From Ectothiorhodospiraceae bacterium WFHF3C12 (lineage in GTDB: Bacteria; Pseudomonadota; Gammaproteobacteria; Nitrococcales; Nitrococcaceae): 64,000 nucleotides of DNA. The translations under genes and the position numbers were made by a program. The notes below the pieces were generated by a model, which made no database searches, was not told where the DNA came from, and saw only the letters and a program-made list of their open reading frames with translations. Positions 32,409 through 42,532 of the stretch are shown here, piece by piece. The stretch lies in NCBI GenBank assembly GCA_013519935.1, contig JACDUA010000008.1:26138-90137 (forward strand). The letters run 5' to 3'. The stretch's first letter is position 1. Each line of letters starts with the position of its first letter.

Positions 32409-32864
32409 CTACTTCTTTCGCCGCTCCTTGGCCTCTGGCGTCCTGCCATCGTTTCCGTTGATCAATAGATAGCAATCCGCGTGCCACATGAGTAATAAAC
32501 GTTCATTATCAATGCGATGCGGTAATCGCCTTCTTGGGCTCCAGAGCGAAGTGTGAAATTCTCCGCATGTTCCGTCGTCTCCCAACGACAAACGTCCCGG
32601 CCGGCACATGCCTGCCGCGGTCGGCGTGGCACAGTCGGTCCCGTTACAGGGACACGGAAGCGGGTCGGGCGGCCCTTAACGCACGTTCAACGTTGCTTTC
32701 CCCGGTAGACGAGGGGTTCGAGGCCCACCAGATCCGGCGTCGAGTCACCGGAAAATCTGTCGTCACCTGGCGACGCCCGGGCGAATGTAGCTTGTTAAGC
32801 AGTTGATTGTTCAGTACTTGGAAGCTGTCTCCGGTGGGAGACAGCTGGGCCGTTGCGGCGCGGC

Positions 32865-34226
32865 TCAGCGCGCCGCCGCCTTGAACGCGGTGGGATTCAG
32901 GCCGTGGCGGTTGAGCAGCTTGTAGAACTCGGTGCGGTTGCGCTTGGCGAGCCGAGCCGCCTTTGTGACGTTGCCCTGGGTGATCTGCAGCAGCTTGACC
33001 AGGTACTCCCGCTCGAAATCCCGGCGGGCATCGGCAAGGGCGGGCAGGTCGTCACCTTCCTCGCGGATGGCTTTCTGCACCATGGCGTCCGAGACGATGG
33101 GCGTGGTGGACAGGATGGCCACCTGCTCGACGACATTGTAGAGCTGTCGGATGTTGCCCGGCCACGGTGCACCCACCAGGCGCTCCATGGCTTCCGGGGC
33201 GAAACCCTTGAGCTTCTTGCTGTAGCGCTCGGCCTGCTGCTTGAGGAAGTGGTTGGCGAGCAGCGGGATGTCCTCGCGGCGCTCCGACAGGGCCGGGATG
33301 GCCAGGGAGACCACGTTCAGGCGGTAATAGAGGTCCTCGCGGAACTCGCCCTCGGCCATGGCCTCTTCCAGATCCCGGTGGGTGGCCGAGATGATGCGAA
33401 CGTCCACGGCTACCGGCTGGGTGGAGCCCACCGGCCGGATCTGGCGTTCCTGCAGCACCCGCAGCAGCTTCACCTGCAACGACAGCGGCATATCGCCGAT
33501 CTCGTCCAGGAACAGGGTGCCGCCGTCAGCTGACTTGAACAGCCCTTCGTGATCGCTGGTCGCTCCCGTGAAAGACCCCTTCTTGTGACCGAACAACTCG
33601 GACTCCAGAAGGTTTTCCGGTATGGCGCCGCAGTTGACGGGCACGAACGGCTTGTCCGCCCGGGGGCTTGCCCGGTGAATGGCCTGGGCAACGAGCTCCT
33701 TGCCCGTGCCGCTCTCGCCATGGATGAATACGCTGGCCTCGCTGGGGGCGACCATCTTCGCCCGTTGCAGGACCTCCTCCATGGCCTCGCTGCGGGTCAG
33801 GATATCCTTGCGCCAGGCCGCGTCCCGATCGGCGACGGCTTCCGCTGTGCCACCGGAGATCCGCAGTGCGTCCTCCACCTGATGCAGCAGCTCCTGGGCC
33901 TCGAATGGTTTGGTCAGAAAGCCGTGCACGCCGCTCTTGGTGGCGGCCACCGCGTCGGGGATGGAGCCGTGCGCGGTCAGGATGATCACCGGAAGACTGG
34001 GATGCTTGCGCTGGATGTGCTCGAACAGCGCCATGCCGTCCATGCCGTCCATCTTCAGGTCGGTGATGACCAGGTCGGGACGGATGCCGCTGAGGTTGGA
34101 CAGGGCCGTCTCGCCGCTCTCGGCGGTGGAGACTTCGTAGCCGGCGCTGCGCAGCCGGATGGACAGCAGTCTCAGTACGCCGGGGTCGTCATCGACGACG
34201 AGGATGGTCTCGGAACGGTCGGTCAT
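32865..34226 (-). CDS. glrR: Sigma-54 dependent response regulator (GlrR/QseF-like)
   Basis: Receiver, AAA+ (GESGTGKELVAQAIH; GSFTGATSDHEGLFK), Fis HTH; located with QseG-like and GlrK-like genes. Confidence 0.85.
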   Translation of the reverse strand: MTDRSETILVVDDDPGVLRLLSIRLRSAGYEVSTAESGETALSNLSGIRPDLVITDLKMDGMDGMALFEHIQRKHPSLPVIILTAHGSIPDAVAATKSGVHGFLTKPFEAQELLHQVEDALRISGGTAEAVADRDAAWRKDILTRSEAMEEVLQRAKMVAPSEASVFIHGESGTGKELVAQAIHRASPRADKPFVPVNCGAIPENLLESELFGHKKGSFTGATSDHEGLFKSADGGTLFLDEIGDMPLSLQVKLLRVLQERQIRPVGSTQPVAVDVRIISATHRDLEEAMAEGEFREDLYYRLNVVSLAIPALSERREDIPLLANHFLKQQAERYSKKLKGFAPEAMERLVGAPWPGNIRQLYNVVEQVAILSTTPIVSDAMVQKAIREEGDDLPALADARRDFEREYLVKLLQITQGNVTKAARLAKRNRTEFYKLLNRHGLNPTAFKAAAR

Positions 34227-34858
34227 TGGCTTCCTGATGCCCCTTTATCCCTATCACGTTGCTGGATGCTCTCTTCGATGGCCTTGAGGCCCTCCAGCTG
34301 CTTGCGTAGCTTGGCGGTCTCGGCCTGTTCGCTGTCGAGCTTCTTCCGGGTCGCCTCGAGCTGTTCCCGGTACCGCACTGAGACGGCTTCCGTCTCCCAG
34401 AGTTCCTCCAGTATGTAGGCGAAGGTGCTCACGGCGCCGTTCTCGCGCTGGTTCGGTTCCATGCAGCCGGTCAGCAGCGACCTGACCTTTTCGATATCCC
34501 CGGGCGCGGCCAGCGCCTTCGATACCATCGCGTATTTTAGCCGCCACGGATCGCATTCGCCTTCCGTTACGAGGTCCACGAGGTATTTCTCGCGTTCCTC
34601 CAGCACGCCCCTGGGTGCCATCTGCACGCCGCGGTAATAGTCCAGCAGCCCAGCAAGCTGGCGGCTACGAGCCTGGGCCGCGGTTTCCGGCGCCGGTTGC
34701 GGCGCGGCGGTTTCCTGTTCGGTGTTCGCGCCCGGCAGTTCCGCGCCGAAAGGCAGGTTCTGGCAGCCGCCCAGCATGGCGGCGAGCACCAGGCCCAGCA
34801 TCGGCCGCGACGCCGCCCCCCGGCGCCGCGGTTTCCCGTCACTCCCCATTGTCATCAA
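34223..34858 (-). CDS. QseG/YfhG-like lipoprotein
   Basis: LGGCQNLPFG lipobox, helical protein between histidine kinase and response regulator as in glrK-qseG-glrR. Confidence 0.7.
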   Translation of the reverse strand: MMTMGSDGKPRRRGAASRPMLGLVLAAMLGGCQNLPFGAELPGANTEQETAAPQPAPETAAQARSRQLAGLLDYYRGVQMAPRGVLEEREKYLVDLVTEGECDPWRLKYAMVSKALAAPGDIEKVRSLLTGCMEPNQRENGAVSTFAYILEELWETEAVSVRYREQLEATRKKLDSEQAETAKLRKQLEGLKAIEESIQQRDRDKGASGSQ

Positions 34859-36290
34859 TCTGTACTCCCCGCGGCAGGGTCACCTTGAAATGGGCGCCCC
34901 AGTCGGTATCGGTCAATAACGTAATCGTACCGCGATGTGCTTCCACATACTCCCGGGCGATGGACAGACCCAGCCCCGAGCCCTTCACGTAGCCCACCGG
35001 CTGCTTCTCGCCCTGGAAGAAGGCGTCGAAGACGCTGTCAGCCTCCGCGGGCGGAATGCCCGGGCCGGAATCGGCCACCTCGATTTCCACCCGGTCCTCG
35101 AGGGCTCGCAGGCGCAGGTAGATGCGCCCGGCCTGCGGCGTGAACTTGATGGCATTGCTCAGCAGGTTGTCCACCACCGTGCGCAGTTTCTCCCGGTCCC
35201 CCACCAGCGTGGTGCCGTCGGCACGGCCGCGAAGGCTGATGTTCTTCGCCCGCATGGCCGGCCGGTGGCTGCGGATGATCTCCTCGATCAGCGGCCGCGC
35301 CTCGAACTCGCGCAGCCGCAGCCGGGGCCGGCCGTACTGAAGCATGGCAAAGTCCAGCAGGTCCTCGATCAGCGACTGCAGCCGCCGTGAGCTCGAATGC
35401 AGGATCTCGGCGATCTCCTGCTGCTCGGCGTTGAGCTCGCCGACCACGCCGTCGCTGAGCAGCTCGCTGCTCTCGCGGATGGCGGTCAACGGTGTCTTCA
35501 GCTCGTGGGACATGTGCCTGAGAAACCGGCTCTTCTGGTCCTCGAGTTCCTGCAGGCGCTGGCGCAACCAGTCAAGGCGCTCTCCCAGGGCCTGCAGATC
35601 CTGGGGGCCGGAGACGGCGATGGGCTCGTCGAAACGGGCATCGCCGAGCTGGCGGATGACCCGGTCCATCTGGTTCAGCGGCCGGGCGATAATCACGGTG
35701 AACAACCCCGTGGAAATCAGCGTCAGCGGCACCGAGGCCACGGCGAACCAGGCCAGCAGCGTCTGGGCGTCGGCGGCGCGCTCCTGCATCACCTGTACCT
35801 GCTGGTCGATGTAACGGTTGGAGCCGGCCTGGATGGCTTCGACGGTCTCGTGGAACTCGGCGAAGCGCTTGGCCACCTCCTCCTGGCTCAGTGCCGGGTT
35901 TTCCGCCTGGCTAACCTGCTCATAAAGGCTCCGGGCGCGGTCCATGAGCGTCAGCACCACCTCGTGGAACGGCGCGTCTGCGGCGAACTCCAGCATGCGC
36001 CGGCCATTGGCCTGGAACTCTTCGTGGGTCCGGGCATAGGCCTCCAGCAGCGACTCGTCGTCGAGCACCAGCGACTGCCGCGCGTGACGTTCCATGGTGG
36101 TGACCTGCTCGGCCATGAGCCGGCTGACCTGGATGGTCTGGGCGGCGTCGTAGACGGCGGTCTGGGCCTGGTTCACCAGCCGGTCCACGTAGAAGGCCGA
36201 GTAGACCAGCGCCGCCAGCAGCGGCAGCGCCACCACGGCGAAGCCGTAAAGCGTCAGACGGACCGTGGAGCGTGGCTGAAAGCGCAGCAT
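34839..36290 (-). CDS. glrK: Sensor histidine kinase (GlrK/QseE-like)
   Basis: Two TMs, HAMP, FLRHMSHELKTPLTAIRESSELL, HATPase; synteny. Confidence 0.85.
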   Translation of the reverse strand: MLRFQPRSTVRLTLYGFAVVALPLLAALVYSAFYVDRLVNQAQTAVYDAAQTIQVSRLMAEQVTTMERHARQSLVLDDESLLEAYARTHEEFQANGRRMLEFAADAPFHEVVLTLMDRARSLYEQVSQAENPALSQEEVAKRFAEFHETVEAIQAGSNRYIDQQVQVMQERAADAQTLLAWFAVASVPLTLISTGLFTVIIARPLNQMDRVIRQLGDARFDEPIAVSGPQDLQALGERLDWLRQRLQELEDQKSRFLRHMSHELKTPLTAIRESSELLSDGVVGELNAEQQEIAEILHSSSRRLQSLIEDLLDFAMLQYGRPRLRLREFEARPLIEEIIRSHRPAMRAKNISLRGRADGTTLVGDREKLRTVVDNLLSNAIKFTPQAGRIYLRLRALEDRVEIEVADSGPGIPPAEADSVFDAFFQGEKQPVGYVKGSGLGLSIAREYVEAHRGTITLLTDTDWGAHFKVTLPRGVQIDDNGE

Positions 36291-36317
36291 GGAGGCTCTT
36301 CCCTGGCCGTCCCGGCG

Positions 36318-37358
36318 TCAGTGGTCCTGGAAAAGGTCCGGTGTCGGGCCGCGTTCGGCCGGCGGCGGGTATCCCAGGTGCAGGTAGGCATTGCGGGTGG
36401 CGATGCGGCCGCGCGGCGTGCGCTGCAGATAACCCTGCTGGATCAGGTAGGGTTCCAGCACATCCTCGATGGTGCCCCGCTCCTCGCCGATGGCGGCGGA
36501 GACGCTTTCCACGCCTACCGGGCCGCCGTCGAACTTCTCGATCACCGCCTGGAGCAGGCGCCGGTCCTGGACGTCGAAGCCGTTGCGATCCACCTTCAGC
36601 AGGTCCATGGCCTGATCGGCCACCTCGGCGGTAATACGGCCGTCGGCGCGGACTTCGGCGTAGTCGCGCACCCGGCGCAGCAGCCGGTTGGCGATGCGGG
36701 GCGTACCCCGGGAACGCCGGGCGATCTCGGCGGCGCCTTCGTCGTCGAGCTCCACCTGGAGCAGCCGCGCCGAGCGGCCGACGATGCTCGCGAGGTCCGC
36801 CACCGAGTAGTATTCCAGGCGCTGGACAATGCCGAAGCGGTCGCGCAGCGGCGAGGTGAGCAGCCCGGCGCGCGTGGTGGCGCCGACCAGGGTGAACGGG
36901 TTGAGGTCCAGCTTGATGGACCGGGCGGCGGGCCCCTCGCCGATCATGATGTCGATCTTGAAGTCCTCCATGGCCGGGTAGAGGACTTCCTCCACCACCG
37001 CGCTGAGACGGTGGATCTCGTCCACGAACAGGACGTCGTTGGGCTCCAGGTTGGTGAGCAGCGCGGCCAGGTCACCGGGTTTGTCCAGCACGGGGCCGGA
37101 GGTCTGCTTGAGATTGACGCCCATCTCGTGGGCGATGATGTGGGCGAGCGTGGTCTTGCCCAGCCCCGGCGGGCCGAAGATCAGCACGTGGTCCAGGGAC
37201 TCGCCGCGACCCCGGGCCGCGCGCACGAAGATATCGAGCTGCTCGCTGACCGGCGCCTGGCCCACGTAATCGGCCAGCGTCCGGGGCCGGATGGCCCGGT
37301 CCAGGGCTTCGTCTTCGGGGGCCGCGTCGGCGGCGACCAGTCGATCGGGCTCAATCAT
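36318..37358 (-). CDS. ruvB: Holliday junction helicase RuvB
   Basis: [53 protein letters not shown]. Confidence 0.97.
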   Translation of the reverse strand: MIEPDRLVAADAAPEDEALDRAIRPRTLADYVGQAPVSEQLDIFVRAARGRGESLDHVLIFGPPGLGKTTLAHIIAHEMGVNLKQTSGPVLDKPGDLAALLTNLEPNDVLFVDEIHRLSAVVEEVLYPAMEDFKIDIMIGEGPAARSIKLDLNPFTLVGATTRAGLLTSPLRDRFGIVQRLEYYSVADLASIVGRSARLLQVELDDEGAAEIARRSRGTPRIANRLLRRVRDYAEVRADGRITAEVADQAMDLLKVDRNGFDVQDRRLLQAVIEKFDGGPVGVESVSAAIGEERGTIEDVLEPYLIQQGYLQRTPRGRIATRNAYLHLGYPPPAERGPTPDLFQDH

Positions 37359-37391
37359 TGGCGTTCACTTCCTGAAACGTTCCCGGCCCTC

Positions 37392-38006
37392 TCACCGCGC
37401 GGCGCCCTGCAACGCCATGCGGATCAGTTCCTCGCTGCTGCGTTCGCTGGCGTCGAGCTTGCGGACCATCTGGCTCGCCTCCGGCGGTTTGTAGCCCAGG
37501 GCGATCAATGCCGCCACCGCCTCGGAGACCGCATCGGTCGCCGCGGGCGTCTCGCCGGCCGGCGCGACGCCGGTCCCGGCCGCGGCGGACGGCAGCAGAC
37601 CCAGGCCGTCGATACGGTCGCGCAACTCCACCAGCAGCCGCTCGGCGGTCTTCTTGCCCACGCCCGGCACCCGGGTGAGCGCCGAGGTGTCCTGAGCCTC
37701 GATGCAACCCAGCAATTCCTCAACCCGCATGCCCGAGAGCAGCGTCAGGGCCAGCTTGGGGCCCACGCCGCTGATGCGGATCAGGGTTCGGAAGACGGTG
37801 CGCTCGCGCTGGCTGGCGAAGCCGTAGAGGCTGTGGGCGTCCTCCTTGATGGCCAGGTGGGTATGCAGCGTGACCGCCTCGCCGGCGCCGGGCAGGTCAT
37901 GGAAGGTGGACAGCGGCACTTCCACCTCGTAGCCGACGCCGGCGACATCCACCAGGACCACCGGCGGATGCTTTTCTATCACCTGGCCGCGCAGCCGCCC
38001 GATCAT
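37392..38006 (-). CDS. ruvA: Holliday junction helicase subunit RuvA
   Basis: MIGRLRGQVIEKHPPVVLVDVAGVGYEVEVPLSTF; HhH motifs. Confidence 0.96.
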   Translation of the reverse strand: MIGRLRGQVIEKHPPVVLVDVAGVGYEVEVPLSTFHDLPGAGEAVTLHTHLAIKEDAHSLYGFASQRERTVFRTLIRISGVGPKLALTLLSGMRVEELLGCIEAQDTSALTRVPGVGKKTAERLLVELRDRIDGLGLLPSAAAGTGVAPAGETPAATDAVSEAVAALIALGYKPPEASQMVRKLDASERSSEELIRMALQGAAR

Positions 38007-38500
38007 CGCGCCCCCGCCAGCCCCGCGGCCTGCTGGCCGAGATGGTGGGCATGGCACACGGCCACGGCCAGGGCGTCCGCCGCGTCCTCGCTGGGCGCGG
38101 CGGGCAGTTTCAGCAATACGCGCATCATGTACTGTACCTGGCTCTTGTCGGCGCCGCCTTTGCCGACGACGGCCTGCTTGATGGCCCGCGGTGTGTATTC
38201 GGCGACGGCCACGTTGCCCGCCACGCAGCCGCAGATGGCCGCGCCCCGCGCCTGGCCGAGCTTGAGGGCGGAATCCGGATTGCGCTGGATGAAGACCTGT
38301 TCCACGGCGGCCATGTCCGGACGGTAGGTTTCGGCGAGCTCCATGACGGCCTCGTAAATGGTGCGCAGGCGCAGGGGAAAGTCGCCGTTGCCCGCGCGGA
38401 CGACGCCGCAGGTCACGTAGCGCATTTCCCGGCCGTCATGGTCGATGATGCCGTAGCCGGTGATCCGGGAACCCGGATCGATACCCAGGATGCGGCTCAT
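38003..38500 (-). CDS. ruvC: Crossover junction endonuclease RuvC
   Basis: MSRILGIDPGSRITGYGIID. Confidence 0.96.
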   Translation of the reverse strand: MSRILGIDPGSRITGYGIIDHDGREMRYVTCGVVRAGNGDFPLRLRTIYEAVMELAETYRPDMAAVEQVFIQRNPDSALKLGQARGAAICGCVAGNVAVAEYTPRAIKQAVVGKGGADKSQVQYMMRVLLKLPAAPSEDAADALAVAVCHAHHLGQQAAGLAGAR

Positions 38501-38509
38501 CGGCTCGGC

Positions 38510-39253
38510 TCAGGCGGCGTCGTAGGCATCCTCGCCGATCTCGGCGTTGGAGTAGACGTTCTGCACATCGTCCAGGTCTTCCAGCATCTCGATCAGGCGC
38601 AGGGTCTTGCGGCCGTCCTCGTCCTCCACCGCCACGGTGGTCTCCGGGCGCATGGTGACCTCGGCGTCCGCCGGTGCCAGCCCGGCCTCGTCGAGGGCCT
38701 CCTTGACCTGGTGGTAATCCTCCGGCGCCGTCAGCAGCTCGATGGAGCCGTCGTCGTTATTGACGATGTCTTCCGCACCGGCCTCCAGAGCCGCCTCCAT
38801 GATGCGGTCCTCGTCGCTGTCCGGCGGGAAAATGATCACGCCCTTCTGGTCGAACATGTAGGCCACGCAGCCGTCGGTACCCAGGTTGCCGCCGCATTTG
38901 TTAAACGCATGGCGCACCTCGCTGACGGTACGATTGCGATTGTCGGTCATGCAGTCGACCATGATGGCCACGCCGCCGGGCCCGTAGCCCTCGAAGCGGG
39001 CCTCTTCGTATGCCGTGCCTTCTTCTTCGCCGGCCCCCCGTTTGATCGCCTTCTCGATCTTGTCCTTGGGCATGTTCTCGGACAGGGCCTTGTCGATGGC
39101 CAGTCGCAGGCGCGGGTTGCTGGCCGGATCGGGGCCGCCCATGCGCGCCGCGACCGTGACCTCGCGGATGAGCTTGGTGAAGATCTTGCCGCGCTTGGCG
39201 TCCTGGGCCTTCTTGCGATGCTGGATATTGGCCCATTTGCTGTGTCCTGCCAT
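38510..39253 (-). CDS. yebC: YebC/PmpR family protein
   Basis: [40 protein letters not shown]. Confidence 0.97.
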   Translation of the reverse strand: MAGHSKWANIQHRKKAQDAKRGKIFTKLIREVTVAARMGGPDPASNPRLRLAIDKALSENMPKDKIEKAIKRGAGEEEGTAYEEARFEGYGPGGVAIMVDCMTDNRNRTVSEVRHAFNKCGGNLGTDGCVAYMFDQKGVIIFPPDSDEDRIMEAALEAGAEDIVNNDDGSIELLTAPEDYHQVKEALDEAGLAPADAEVTMRPETTVAVEDEDGRKTLRLIEMLEDLDDVQNVYSNAEIGEDAYDAA

Positions 39254-39581
39254 GGTGCTCCTCGGGTCAACCGATGGTGTCGTTCCGGCCCGGAACCCCC
39301 GCTCCGCCGCAGTCGTGGGCGCCTGGCCTGGCGCTCAAGCTTATCACGGCGGGGCCCCGTGCCGGTGGCCGGCCATGTCACGCCAGTGTCGGTTAACCCG
39401 CTATTATAGCGCAAGATTCTCTAGGGTCTTGAATTAACGCAATGAAAAAGGTGAGCCAGTTGTCAGATTTTGCTTGGCATCGTCCAGCCGTTGTCGTAAC
39501 CTCGACGTGCTGCCTGACGAGCCGCGCACTTGGCAGGCGATCAAGAAGAACGCGCCTTTGAACCAACGGAGGAGAGGACCC

Positions 39582-40796
39582 ATGAAACGTCTTCTGCAAA
39601 CAGCGGCCATCGCGGCCGCCTCGGCGCTGACCCTCGGTGCCGCGCAAGCGGCCGAACCGATCAAGATCGGGCACGTGGTCGGCCTGAGCGGTCCCCTGGA
39701 ACCCTACGCGAAGCAGCTTCAGAACGGCCTGGAAATGGGCATCGAGTACGCCACCGACGGCAGCAACGAGGTGCTCGGCCGCAAGATCGAGATCATCACG
39801 AAGGATACCCAGCTCAAGCCGGACCGCGCCCGGGCCCTGCTGGAAGAGGCCTACGCGGACGACGAGGTGGATCTGGCGGTCGGTCCGGTTTCTTCCGGCG
39901 TCGCCCTGGCCACCCTGCCCATCGCGCAGCAGTACCAGAAGATCCTCATCCCCCAGGGCGTGGCCAACTCCATTACCGGCGACAACTGGAACCGCTATGT
40001 CTTCCGGGTCGGCCGCAACTCCGACCAGGACGCCATCTCCAACGCGGCGGCCATTGGCAAGGAAGGCGTCTGCGTGGCGACCCTGGCCCAGGACTACGCC
40101 TTCGGCCGCGATGGCGTGTCAGCCTACAGCGAGGCCCTTGAGGCCCGCGGCGGCAGCGTGGTCCACAAGGAGTTCGTGCCCACCGACACCACCGACTTCA
40201 CGGCGCCATCCCAGCGGCTGTTCAACGCCCTGAAGGACCGCAGCGACTGCCAGGAGAAGCACATCTTCGTGATCTGGGCCGGCGGCGGTAACCCGCTGAG
40301 CAAGATCAAGGATCTGCGGCCCGAGCGGTTCGACATCCAGCTGGCCACAGGCGGCAACATCCTGCCGGCGCTGGTCGCCTACAGTGAGTTCCCGGGGCTC
40401 GAAGGTGCGACGTTCTATTACTACGAGCATCCCACCAACGACATCAACAAGTGGTTGGTGCAGCAGCACTATCAGCGCTTCAACGAGCCGCCGGACTTCT
40501 TCACCGCCCAGGGCATGGCCACGGGGCTGTTCATCGTCAAGGCCCTGCGCGAGGCCGGCTCCACCGATACCGAGGAGCTGATCGGCGTCATGGAAGGCAT
40601 GGCCTGGGAGACGCCCAAGGGCCCGATGACCATGCGCGTGGAAGATCATCAGGCCATGCAGCCCATGTATCACTTCCGCATCAGGAAGGAAGAGCGCGAC
40701 AACTGGTTCGCCGACCGCACGGTGACCGCGGGTGTGCCCGAGCTCATCCGGGTGATCGAGGCATCGGAGATGGACATCCCCGTCCGTAACCAGTGA
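39582..40796 (+). CDS. Branched-chain amino acid/amide ABC transporter substrate-binding protein
   Basis: Signal peptide; AEPIKIGHVVGLSGPLEPYAKQLQNGLEMGIEYA; followed by the transporter operon. Confidence 0.88.
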   Translation: MKRLLQTAAIAAASALTLGAAQAAEPIKIGHVVGLSGPLEPYAKQLQNGLEMGIEYATDGSNEVLGRKIEIITKDTQLKPDRARALLEEAYADDEVDLAVGPVSSGVALATLPIAQQYQKILIPQGVANSITGDNWNRYVFRVGRNSDQDAISNAAAIGKEGVCVATLAQDYAFGRDGVSAYSEALEARGGSVVHKEFVPTDTTDFTAPSQRLFNALKDRSDCQEKHIFVIWAGGGNPLSKIKDLRPERFDIQLATGGNILPALVAYSEFPGLEGATFYYYEHPTNDINKWLVQQHYQRFNEPPDFFTAQGMATGLFIVKALREAGSTDTEELIGVMEGMAWETPKGPMTMRVEDHQAMQPMYHFRIRKEERDNWFADRTVTAGVPELIRVIEASEMDIPVRNQ

Positions 40797-40953
40797 CGCG
40801 GTGGCGCCGTCCGGTTCACCGGGCGGCGCGGCCTCACGCGGGCCGGGCGTCCGCCCGGCCCGCGTGTTCTTCCGATGCGCCGACAGGGTCCGACGGCACC
40901 GGTGTACCGGGTCCGGGACATGATGGCGCGGTGATGCAACAGGGCGATGCAGC

Positions 40954-41745
40954 ATGGATTCCAATCATCCCGTTCTCGAAACCGAGGGACTGACCATCCA
41001 GTTCGGCGGCCACGTGGCGGTCGACCATGTCAGCTGTCAGTTCCATTCCGGGACGCTGACGTCCATCGTCGGCCCCAACGGCGCCGGCAAGACCACGTAT
41101 TTCAACCTGATTTCCGGCCAGCTGCCTCCCAGCGAGGGCAGCATCCGGCTGTTCGGCCGCGATATCACCGATCTGCCGGCACCGGCGCGCACCCATCTGG
41201 GCATGGGCCGGGCCTTCCAGCTCACCAACCTGTTTCCGGCCCTGAGCGTGGCGGAGAACGTGCGGCTGGCGGTGGCCTCCAAGGCCGGTATCGGCTATTC
41301 CCTTCTGGGCCGCGCGGACCGGCGGGTGGATATCTACGAGAAGGCCGTGCACTACCTGGAACAGGTCGGGCTCGCGCGACGTCAGCAGTGGCCGGCCGCG
41401 GCGCTGCCCCACGGCGATCAGCGCAAGCTGGAAGTGGCCATTCTCATGGCGCTGGAGCCCGACATCTTCATGTTCGATGAGCCCACCGCGGGCATGAGCG
41501 TGGACGAGGTGCCGGTAATCCTCGATCTCATCCAGTCCATCAAGCAGGACAAGAACAAGACGGTGCTGCTGGTGGAGCACAAGATGGACGTGGTCCGCTC
41601 GTTGTCCGACCGGATCATCGTCCTGCACAACGGCGAGCTGGTGGCCGACGGCGAGCCCGCCGAGGTGATCGCCTCTCCGGTGGTCCAGGAGGCCTACCTG
41701 GGCATGGCGCCGGGCGGGCAGGAGAACGAAACGACCCCGGCCTGA
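40954..41745 (+). CDS. ABC transporter ATP-binding protein (LivG-like)
   Basis: Walker A GPNGAGKTTYFNLISG; FDEPTAGMS Walker B. Confidence 0.9.
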   Translation: MDSNHPVLETEGLTIQFGGHVAVDHVSCQFHSGTLTSIVGPNGAGKTTYFNLISGQLPPSEGSIRLFGRDITDLPAPARTHLGMGRAFQLTNLFPALSVAENVRLAVASKAGIGYSLLGRADRRVDIYEKAVHYLEQVGLARRQQWPAAALPHGDQRKLEVAILMALEPDIFMFDEPTAGMSVDEVPVILDLIQSIKQDKNKTVLLVEHKMDVVRSLSDRIIVLHNGELVADGEPAEVIASPVVQEAYLGMAPGGQENETTPA

Positions 41746-41789
41746 GCGGCCGCTTGCGCATTTTCAGTACGGAGGAGGCGAGCTGAGCC

Positions 41790-42515
41790 ATGGCGGAGCC
41801 ATTGCTGAGGCTGGAGGGGGTTCACACCCACATCGGCCATTACCACATTCTCCACGGCGTGGATCTGACGGTGCCCGAGGGTGAGCTGACCATGCTCCTC
41901 GGCCGCAACGGCGCGGGCAAGACCACTACGCTGAGGACCATCATGAACCTCTGGAAGGCTTCCCAGGGGCGGATCACCTTCGGTGGGAACGACATTACCC
42001 AGACGCCCACCTATGAGCTGGCGAAGTCGGGTATGGCCTACGTGCCCGAGGACATGGGCGTGTTCCACCTGCTGAGCGTGCGGGAGAACATGGAGCTTGC
42101 CGCGCGAAGCGGCCCTATCGACCCGGATCGACTGGAGTGGGTGGTCGGGCTGTTTCCCGCGTTGAAGAAGTTCTGGACCAAGGAGGCCGGAACGTTGTCC
42201 GGCGGCCAGAAGCAGATGCTGTCCATCGCCCGGGCGCTGATCGAGCCCCGAAAGCTCATGCTGGTGGACGAGCCCACCAAGGGGCTTGCGCCGGCGATCA
42301 TCAACGAGCTCGTCGGCGCCTTCCAGCAGCTCAAGGAAACCCATACCACGGTCTTGCTGGTGGAGCAGAACTTCAATTTCGCCCAGGCCCTCGGCGACAG
42401 CGTGGCGGTCATGGACGACGGCGTGGTGGTCCACACCGGCGCCATGGCGGATCTCGCCGCCGACGAGGCACTCCAGACACGGCTCCTGGGGCTGAGTCTG
42501 GATTCCCACCAATAA
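41790..42515 (+). CDS. ABC transporter ATP-binding protein (LivF-like)
   Basis: Walker A GRNGAGKTTTLRTIM; LSGGQKQMLSIARAL; VDEPTKGLAP. Confidence 0.92.
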   Translation: MAEPLLRLEGVHTHIGHYHILHGVDLTVPEGELTMLLGRNGAGKTTTLRTIMNLWKASQGRITFGGNDITQTPTYELAKSGMAYVPEDMGVFHLLSVRENMELAARSGPIDPDRLEWVVGLFPALKKFWTKEAGTLSGGQKQMLSIARALIEPRKLMLVDEPTKGLAPAIINELVGAFQQLKETHTTVLLVEQNFNFAQALGDSVAVMDDGVVVHTGAMADLAADEALQTRLLGLSLDSHQ

Positions 42516-42532
42516 CAGCGGGGGCTCGGAAG

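Noticed and set aside
32700-32732. GGTTCGAGGCCCACCA resembling a tRNA T-loop and CCA end
   Set aside because: The putative T-stem does not pair and no D or anticodon arms are present upstream.
35397-38327. 976-aa plus-strand ORF opposite the histidine kinase, ruvB and ruvA
   Set aside because: Spans several well-supported genes on the other strand; composition typical of antisense artefacts.
39470-39500. TTGGCATCGTCCAGC resembling a sigma-54 promoter upstream of the ABC substrate-binding gene
   Set aside because: Element spacing one base short and no TTGC match.
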